Positions 58,423-64,000 of a stretch of 64,000 nucleotides of DNA are shown piece by piece (positions within the stretch are counted from its first letter, which is position 1; each line of letters opens with the position of its first letter). The notes below the pieces were generated by a model that was given only the letters and a program-made list of their open reading frames with translations, searched no databases and was not told where the DNA came from. The position numbers and the translations under genes are program-made. Location: the NCBI GenBank assembly GCA_019918135.1, contig WBZZ01004788.1, positions 98,501 to 162,500 on the forward strand. Direction: 5' to 3'. This stretch comes from Paulinella micropora. Taxonomy: Eukaryota; Cercozoa; Imbricatea; Euglyphida; Paulinellidae.

Positions 58423-61400
58423 TCATTCTGGAGCTGGGGCGTGTTCTTTCGGTGAAAATTCGCGTTGCAAGGCCACCACACCATCGAGGGGCCAAGTTGG
58501 AGTGCAAGATTCCTTTCGTCTGCGCTTCTTTTCCTTTTGTCGTCTTGCCTTCTTCTCCTGGTCACGCATCCGTTTCTTTTTATCTGCCTTTCTTCTGCGT
58601 CGCACTTCCTCGTCGCTCCTTGGCTCTGCAGGCTCCTTGGAAATTTCTTTCTTTTTTTGCTTTTCTTTTTTCTTCCGCTCCTTCTTGAGTGGTATCTCAT
58701 TGCCTAGCTGTGGCAATAACTCATGCGCAGTATAAGGGAACAACAAGCCTTTCGCAGGCTTTCCATTCTCGTCCAACATGTTTTGCTTGCCTTTTTGGGC
58801 TAAGTTGAGCCTGGGAAAAGTCGCTTGAAAACTTCGCCAAAAGCCCTCAGTGGCACCCTGGGTCATTTCTTCCTTGCAGAACCCCAGGCTCTGTGAAAAA
58901 CTAGTTACAAGATCCTGGGGCCGCATGACAAACATCCCTTTGTGTTTGCCTTGTAAAAGGCAAAAAACTCGGAGGCGCGTTGTCTCTTTTGATTTATCCA
59001 AACCTCCAGGCAATTCATGCTGCGTTACGACGGATCTGCGGAAGTCCAGCTCCCAGGCCCCTAAACCGCCGGGCTGATCGCGTTTCTCCAGGGGCGGGCT
59101 GACAGGCGCAACAGTGCGCAGATGCTGGACGAGCGCCTGCGCTGCGGGCACCTCTACCAAGGCAGGCGGTGCAACCGTAACAAGCCTCAGGGGCGTAGCC
59201 GTTGAGACCCCAAGCCACGAAAGCTGCTCCGCCGACCACAGTGGCTGCCCGTTAGCGGCGGGCAAAACAAGTATCTTGCTTCGATTGCGTTGGTATATTG
59301 ATGTCTTTTTAGCGAGCTGTTTTCTATCCGAGCACAAGAGTTCCAAGAGTTCTTTGCGTTGGCTACCCGTGTGCGCAATCCTAGAAACACCATCCACCAG
59401 AACCAGCAAGCCATGTGGGAGGCAAGGTGGCCTGGCAACATCATCGTCACGAAGAACCCAAACGTGTTCATCGCCCAATGCCTGGCAAACCGAGCGCAGG
59501 ATTTGCTTAAGCAGAAGGGGCACCGTACCTGTAAGGCATACCCAGGACCTTACAGGCGGTTCATGAAGGGGCCGTACTAGACCAAGCAAGTGCGAGAGCC
59601 AACCAACAAAAAAGTCTCCGTCGGGCGGTTCAAAGCAGCTACGAATCAAGCCCCCCAAGTCTAGCGTCGTAGTGCCGCAATCAGTCGCGCTGCTACTTGG
59701 ATTGGCTGGAAGCTCTCGAGGCAAGAGCAAGGCCTCCATGTCCTGCTCCGACAAGGTTTTGACACAATAGGTCTCCCAGAGCTTGAACGGGTTTCGTTCC
59801 TTAGTGTAGCTCGATGCCCAGTGACAAGGTACCAATTCAAGTTGATCGGTTTTGAAGCTCGCACGCAGGTGATACAGCTTGGCCAACTGTGTGAACTCAA
59901 CGGGAATGGGCTCGCCTAGCAGCACCTTTCTTGGCGCAACAACCCTCACTGCCGCGTGTGTTTCGGATTTTGCCAACCACCAGCGTGCCATGATGTCACG
60001 GAAGTCTTGCCAGAAATGCTCGGTTGGCTCGGCCTTGAAAAACTTGTAAATATTTTCTCGAGCTTGCTCTATTGTGACCAACGGCTTTTGCAGAAGCTGA
60101 GAAGCAAAGAGTTGCATTTTGACGCTACGGAGCATAGCGGTAGTGTTCAGCTTACCGTCTTGCCACGTTTCGCGCCAGGCTAGCTTGGATAGCAGAGAGG
60201 TCTGGGGGGCTTGATAGCTCCGAGCAATAAAGTGATCTCGATGTTTTCGTAGCGGTTTGGTCCGCAAGAGGCGAACCAATTCCATGATATAGTACATATT
60301 ACGAGGGCGGCGTGGTTTGAAGAAATCGGAATAGCTGACTAGTGCGTCAGACTTTTCAAAGTACATGCTTAGCTTCCAAAGATTGTCGAGTTGCCAAAAA
60401 TCCTGCCAGCTGTTCCCACTAATGGTGGTAGTAAACTCGAATGCACATATCCAGTATAAGGAGGCGAGTTCTGTGTCACTTGGGCTCATGCCCCTTCCAG
60501 CTTCTGCACAATTCCCGAGGTGATATAAAGCTTCTGGATGCCACACCGCCGGCGCCTGGCGCATTTTCTGCACTGCCAAGAGGTCACTTTCTTGATTGCC
60601 TTGTGCGAGTAGGGCCCGAGCCTCTGCAAGTATCTTCAATGCACGCAGGCTAGCGTGTGAATCAACGCGGTGGAGCTCTGGTGGCTTAGTTTGCATGACC
60701 TGCAGCAAACGTTTACCCTCACTCTGCACAAAGGTCATCCTGCGCGGCTCTGACTCCATGCTGTATGCATTTTCTTCTTTTCTTGACAAAGGGTTTGGGG
60801 GGGCTCGAGATACCAGCTCAATCGTGTTCTGCACCTGATCATGTTTTTCATCGGTTGTTTCGGGCGTTTGTGCTGGTCTCGGGGGCTGTTCGACGTGCAG
60901 AGGAGTCCTGCCAAGCTCTATAGGCAGGGGGGCTTGCAGGGGCTCTTTTACGCTCCGCACCAAGACGCCCTCCATGTCCAGAGGCCCTGCGGAGGCTTGG
61001 TTCGACTTCGACTTCAGCTCATTCCGCAAATTCTGGAACCACGACGTTCCATTAGAGAGACACGCGGGGAACGAATTTGGGTTCGTCTTCCAGCTAGGGT
61101 TCTCGTATTTTACAAGTTTCGACAGCACATCCAAATGCCAAGGGTTAGCTGGACTAAGTGGAAGAGAAGTTTGGACTGCAGACGCCCAGTATAATTGAGC
61201 GAAATCAGTGTCAGAGGCGGGTAGGCCCTCCCCTGACTCCAAACAGCTCCCGACATGGTATAAAGCCTCTCCGCAGAATACCACCGGTTCCGCCAGGAGC
61301 AATTCAAGAGCCTTTTCGTAGCGTTTCTCTACCAGCGCTTGTTTGGCCTTTTCAAGCAGTAGCAGCGCTTCAGCAGGCAAGGGCTTGGGCTTGGCATTCG

Positions 61401-61596
61401 AATACCACTCCAGTCTTTCTGCTTCGATTCGTACAATGTTTTCTTTGTCCATTTGCGTGTCTTTTGGCAAATAATGGCTGTACTTTTTGCCGAAGATGTA
61501 GTCAAGCAATCTAGGCTTCTGTTCGTCTGGAAGGCCGGTCTCTTGGTATGCGCGCTTGCAGAATTCTTCGACAACCAGAGCTTCCTTGTCATCCAT
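58423..61596 (-). CDS. Intact large Sel1-like / AAA-like / basic-tail family protein
   Basis: The start is placed at ATG 61596 (MDDKEALVVEEFCKRAYQET), giving 1057 residues. Two Sel1-like repeats are visible at about 109-143 (EALYHVGSCLESGEGLPASD) and 354-390 (EALYHLGNCAEAGRGMSPSD). A conserved central region follows (SLLSKLAWRETW, FRDIMARWWLAKSE). A segment at about 685-810 has the order of an SF3/AAA+ core: WVCLTGTVPLLLKQI where a P-loop would sit but without GK[ST], a hydrophobic strand LLVLVDG (730-736), and ILVLPAANGQP with Asn 782 at a sensor-like place. The C-terminal module spans 874-963 (LLQGKHKGMFVMRPQDLV, KGLLFPYTAHELL), then a Lys/Arg-rich tail. No HNH domain. Nuclear or DNA-bound function is plausible but unproven. 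This is the reference copy for loci A, C and D. Confidence 0.85.
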   Translation of the reverse strand: MDDKEALVVEEFCKRAYQETGLPDEQKPRLLDYIFGKKYSHYLPKDTQMDKENIVRIEAERLEWYSNAKPKPLPAEALLLLEKAKQALVEKRYEKALELLLAEPVVFCGEALYHVGSCLESGEGLPASDTDFAQLYWASAVQTSLPLSPANPWHLDVLSKLVKYENPSWKTNPNSFPACLSNGTSWFQNLRNELKSKSNQASAGPLDMEGVLVRSVKEPLQAPLPIELGRTPLHVEQPPRPAQTPETTDEKHDQVQNTIELVSRAPPNPLSRKEENAYSMESEPRRMTFVQSEGKRLLQVMQTKPPELHRVDSHASLRALKILAEARALLAQGNQESDLLAVQKMRQAPAVWHPEALYHLGNCAEAGRGMSPSDTELASLYWICAFEFTTTISGNSWQDFWQLDNLWKLSMYFEKSDALVSYSDFFKPRRPRNMYYIMELVRLLRTKPLRKHRDHFIARSYQAPQTSLLSKLAWRETWQDGKLNTTAMLRSVKMQLFASQLLQKPLVTIEQARENIYKFFKAEPTEHFWQDFRDIMARWWLAKSETHAAVRVVAPRKVLLGEPIPVEFTQLAKLYHLRASFKTDQLELVPCHWASSYTKERNPFKLWETYCVKTLSEQDMEALLLPRELPANPSSSATDCGTTTLDLGGLIRSCFEPPDGDFFVGWLSHLLGLVRPLHEPPVRSWVCLTGTVPLLLKQILRSVCQALGDEHVWVLRDDDVARPPCLPHGLLVLVDGVSRIAHTGSQRKELLELLCSDRKQLAKKTSIYQRNRSKILVLPAANGQPLWSAEQLSWLGVSTATPLRLVTVAPPALVEVPAAQALVQHLRTVAPVSPPLEKRDQPGGLGAWELDFRRSVVTQHELPGGLDKSKETTRLRVFCLLQGKHKGMFVMRPQDLVTSFSQSLGFCKEEMTQGATEGFWRSFQATFPRLNLAQKGKQNMLDENGKPAKGLLFPYTAHELLPQLGNEIPLKKERKKKEKQKKKEISKEPAEPRSDEEVRRRRKADKKKRMRDQEKKARRQKEKKRRRKESCTPTWPLDGVVALQREFSPKEHAPAPE

Positions 61597-61699
61597 CTTG
61601 CAACGGCTCTCGGGGTGGTTTATGAGCAACAATCAGCTACTTTCTTGTTTTATATTTCTAAGAGAGCCAGGTTTTTGTCTTGGCCCGCAATTTGATCTT

Positions 61700-61900
61700 T
61701 ACTCTTGACTCCCCCCCCCCCCCCCCCTCCCCTTCCTTTCTCCCTCCCTTCCCCATTCTCACCCCTCTCTCTGCCTTCTCCTGAGTTTATTCTCTCTCTC
61801 TCTAAAAATTTCCTGCTGTTTTTTGAGTCTCAATTACAGGCTTAGGTTTGGTCGAGCTTTTAATTAAAAAGAAAATTAAACTTTCTTTGCGACTGTTATA
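61700..61900. promoter_or_regulatory. C-run/pyrimidine tract and 3' palindrome
   Basis: A run of about 18 C and CCCCTTCCTTTCTCCCTCCC lie 110-150 bp upstream of the leftward start at 61596. GTCGAGCTTTTAATTAAAAA at 61852-61871 is the RepC-type 3' element for the leftward Sel1 gene that ends at 61929. Confidence 0.5.
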
Positions 61901-61928
61901 CACTCTGCAGCTACTACCTAGAGGGCAA

Positions 61929-62978
61929 CTATCTGACATACGTGGCCAGAGACTCTCGTGCAAAGGCGGATCCCAGACCTGCCGCCTGCGACCAGTATTG
62001 TACGCCCTTCGCTTCGTCCTTAGGCACCGAGACGCCAAAGAAATGGTAAGCGCCCAGTAAACAACGCGCGTCCGCATGGCCTTGTGCAGAGGCCTTGGTA
62101 GCCCACGCGGCGGCCTGGTCTTTGTCCTGGGCTGTGCCTTCGCCAGAATCGTAGCAAAAAGCTAGCCGGAACTGCGCTGCTAGGCTACCTTGCAACGCCG
62201 CCTTCTTGAAGAATTCGAACGCCTTGGTCTGATTCTTCGGGGTACCCCAGCCGTTCAGATAGCATGCTGCCAGCTGAAACTGCGCGTCCGCTAGATTTTG
62301 GAGAGCTGCTTGCTGATACAGCTGGAAGGCTCTGGCATCGTTCTGAGGGACCCCTCTGCCTCCAAAGTAGCAGTTGCCCAGCCGTAACTGTGCAGTTGCA
62401 TTTCCTTTGGCAGCCGCTCTGTCATACCACTGCACCGCTTTGAGTTCATTTTTGGTCACTCCTTGGCCTTCCAGGTAGCAGTCGCCTAGGTTGTATTGTG
62501 CGTCAGTCTCCCCTTGCTTTGCCGCCAATGCGTACCACTTCACAGCCTCGACTTCGTTCTTCACAACTCCTGTCCCTTCTTCATAGCACGCACCCAGCCA
62601 ACGCTGCGCTTGTGCGTCTCCCTGTTCCGCGGCGTCCTTGAACCACCTGGCTGCTTTGGCGAGGTCCAGGCCGACGCCCGTCCCGTTGGCATAACAGGCT
62701 GCCAGACACAGCTGGGCTTCTGCGTGTCCCTGTTCTGCCGCCATTTCAAAAAGCTTCACTGCCTTGGCGGGGTCCTGGGGGGCACCCTCTGTGCCATGAA
62801 GGTAAAGGTCAGCCAGGCACATTTGGGCATCGGTGTTGCCTTGCTCAGCAGCTTCCTGCAAAAGATCAAGCCTGGCGCTCTTAGTCTCAGCAAGCACCGC
62901 CTTTAGGTGTGCGCGTGACAACATAGTACGCCCGCGGTTGCGACGACGCCGGCTCTTCTTGTAACCAGAACTAACCAT
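61929..62978 (-). CDS. Sel1-repeat protein
   Basis: The 349-residue product has a basic N-terminus (MVSSGYKKSRRRRNRGRTML) and then about eight or nine consecutive Sel1-like repeats (36-residue helix pairs) from about residue 45 to the end, e.g. AEAQLCLAACYANGTGVGLD, DAQYNLGDCYLEGQGVTKNE and TAQLRLGNCYFGGRGVPQND. Sel1 repeats form TPR-like solenoids that scaffold protein complexes; they are abundant in amoeba-associated bacteria and giant viruses as host-interaction proteins. There is no signal peptide or membrane helix, so a cytosolic or nuclear location (basic N-terminus) is likely. Intact. A second Sel1 gene follows upstream in the same direction. Confidence 0.92.
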   Translation of the reverse strand: MVSSGYKKSRRRRNRGRTMLSRAHLKAVLAETKSARLDLLQEAAEQGNTDAQMCLADLYLHGTEGAPQDPAKAVKLFEMAAEQGHAEAQLCLAACYANGTGVGLDLAKAARWFKDAAEQGDAQAQRWLGACYEEGTGVVKNEVEAVKWYALAAKQGETDAQYNLGDCYLEGQGVTKNELKAVQWYDRAAAKGNATAQLRLGNCYFGGRGVPQNDARAFQLYQQAALQNLADAQFQLAACYLNGWGTPKNQTKAFEFFKKAALQGSLAAQFRLAFCYDSGEGTAQDKDQAAAWATKASAQGHADARCLLGAYHFFGVSVPKDEAKGVQYWSQAAGLGSAFARESLATYVR

Positions 62979-63004
62979 ACTACTGTGTATTACTCACAAG
63001 AGAA

Positions 63005-63145
63005 AGCTTTTTTTGGGGTGGGGGGGGGAGAGGTTCTACGAGAACGCTTCTTCAGTGTCCCCTGCCTCCTTCCCTCTCCTGCCTTTTCTTTGTAGACGAG
63101 GGTGAGGGAGATGGGGGAGGGGGGGGGCACTGCCCCCTCTCCTCT
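63005..63145 (-). promoter_or_regulatory. G-runs and G/C hairpin before the Sel1 gene
   Basis: TTTTTTTGGGGTGGGGGGGG at 63008 and GGGGGAGGGGGGGGCACTGC followed by CCCC at 63114-63135. They lie 30-160 bp upstream of the leftward start at 62978. GGTTTTGC and TTTATTAAATC at about 63247 belong to the 3' side of the next gene. Confidence 0.45.
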
Positions 63146-63305
63146 CCTCGAGCACGGGGGGGGGGGCTCAGTTTGATTGTTTTTTGCGCAGGGGTTTGTT
63201 GGTGCGACATAAAAAGCAGTTCTTCGCCAAGAAAGAAAAACTGTTTATTAAATCAAACACTACACCAACAAAGTTCTAGACGGGAAAAAAAAGGTTTTGC
63301 TTGGT

Positions 63306-64000
63306 TTAGGTCTTGCATTTTTTGGCCGGGGGCTCAGCCGCAGCGGCGGTGTCCCCAAAGATTGCGCCGCGCCCCTGTGCGACGTAGAGCCTCACTTTCT
63401 GGGCGGCCCTGGGGACGCCATTTTGCGCCGCCAGCAGGTAGTACTTGTAGGCCTGTGCGTCGTCGCGAAGCACGCCGTGCCCGAGGCTGTAGCACAGGCC
63501 GAGCCGGTATTGGGCCTCTGCGTTGCGCGGAGCCGCCCGCCGGTACAACATGGCTGCTTTTTTCTTGTTTCTGCGGACGCCCGTACCGTTAGCGTAGCAT
63601 TTGCCCAGCCTAAATTGCGCGTCTGCGTTGTTCTGTGCGGCCGCCCGCTGGTACCATTTGACAGCCTTGGGAAGGTCCCGCGCCACGCCAAGCGCATTTG
63701 CGTAACAGACTCCTAGGTTATACATGGCAGGCGTGTGCCCCAGCTCGGCCGCCTGCTGGTACCAGTCGACTGCCTTGGGCAGATCCTGGACCACGCCGCG
63801 CCCGCCAGCGTAAAATTGCCCCAGGTTAGTCTTAGCCGCTGCGTAGTTCTGAGCGGCGGCCCGCCGGTACCATTCAAGTGCCTTGGCGCTGTCTTTGGGG
63901 ACGCCGAGCCCGCAGCTGTAACAGACTCTCAGGGCGCATTGCGCAGCCGCATAGTTTTGTTTCGCCGCCCGTTGGTAATATTCGAGGTCCTTGGCGCAAT
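63306..64000 (-). CDS. Sel1-repeat protein, 5' end outside the window
   Basis: An open frame runs leftward from the window edge to a stop at 63306. At least six Sel1-like repeats are visible (e.g. AMYNLGVCYANALGVARDLP, DAQFRLGKCYANGTGVRRNK and AQYRLGLCYSLGHGVLRDDA), ending in a short basic tail, AEPPAKKCKT, that could be a nuclear signal. The start codon is not in the window; internal GTG or ATG codons are not credible starts because repeats continue upstream of them (YSCGLGVPKDSAKALEWYR). It shares direction and repeat type with the 61929-62978 gene, suggesting a tandem duplication. Confidence 0.9.
   Translation of the reverse strand, partial: CAKDLEYYQRAAKQNYAAAQCALRVCYSCGLGVPKDSAKALEWYRRAAAQNYAAAKTNLGQFYAGGRGVVQDLPKAVDWYQQAAELGHTPAMYNLGVCYANALGVARDLPKAVKWYQRAAAQNNADAQFRLGKCYANGTGVRRNKKKAAMLYRRAAPRNAEAQYRLGLCYSLGHGVLRDDAQAYKYYLLAAQNGVPRAAQKVRLYVAQGRGAIFGDTAAAAEPPAKKCKT

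Overview
This 64 kb window looks like an accessory, repeat-laden part of the genome of a large protist-infecting DNA virus (Nucleocytoviricota-like), or less likely of a very compact protist genome. For this view: long, mostly intronless, GC-rich genes lie on both strands; AT-rich palindromes of the TTTAATTAAAA type sit at gene ends; and the repertoire is eukaryotic-signalling in character (F-box/leucine-rich repeat, RGS, dynamin-like GTPase, RanBP2 zinc finger, Sel1 repeats, NADAR) next to HNH nucleases and secreted or membrane glycoproteins. Against certainty: no capsid, polymerase or packaging ATPase gene is present, a four-unit CCCTAA telomere-type repeat is embedded at 47.44 kb, and a thymidylate synthase remnant at the left edge begins right after a spliceosomal-type acceptor. 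I saw no tRNA, rRNA or CRISPR array.

Layout. 0-1.4 kb: thymidylate synthase remnant cut by an array of ~430 bp repeats (RepA). 1.5-11.1 kb: an uncharacterised frameshifted gene, an acidic protein, an F-box/LRR protein, a NADAR protein, a two-helix membrane protein, a pair of secreted Cys-rich paralogues (one broken), tandem RGS genes and a Ser/Pro-rich ORF. 11.2-14.5 kb: repeats. 14.6-16.6 kb: a broken LRR gene. 16.6-20.4 kb: repeats and inverted RepA copies. 20.8-22.3 kb: F-box/LRR gene. 22.4-27.0 kb: tandem array of RepB, a short element with inverted ends. 27.2-28.6 kb: F-box/LRR gene. 29.1-29.8 kb: membrane-anchored glycoprotein interrupted by TGA. 30.6-38.9 kb: four broken relatives of one large family (HNH nuclease + Sel1-like + AAA-like + basic tail) whose intact member is at 58.4-61.6 kb. 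39-42.4 kb: dynamin-like GTPase and two small genes. 42.6-50.3 kb: arrays of RepE (~320-400 bp units, both orientations) around an Asp-box propeller gene and an uncharacterised gene. 51-58 kb: small genes, a membrane glycoprotein, a zinc-ribbon membrane protein, a propeller pseudogene and a second RepE array. 58.4-64 kb: the large family member and two Sel1-repeat proteins.

Biological reading. F-box/LRR proteins would recruit host ubiquitin ligase substrates, RGS proteins would damp host G-protein signalling, Sel1 and NADAR proteins could modulate host stress or nucleotide-modification pathways, and the secreted and membrane proteins could decorate a particle or cell surface. These are family-based inferences. 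About eleven of the roughly 27 recognisable genes are broken by frameshifts or in-frame stops. Several breaks fall in homopolymers, so sequencing error must be separated from real decay. The most unusual material is the five-locus HNH/AAA-like family, the conserved G-run/C-run hairpins in front of many start codons, and the inverted-end repeat families that make up nearly a third of the window.
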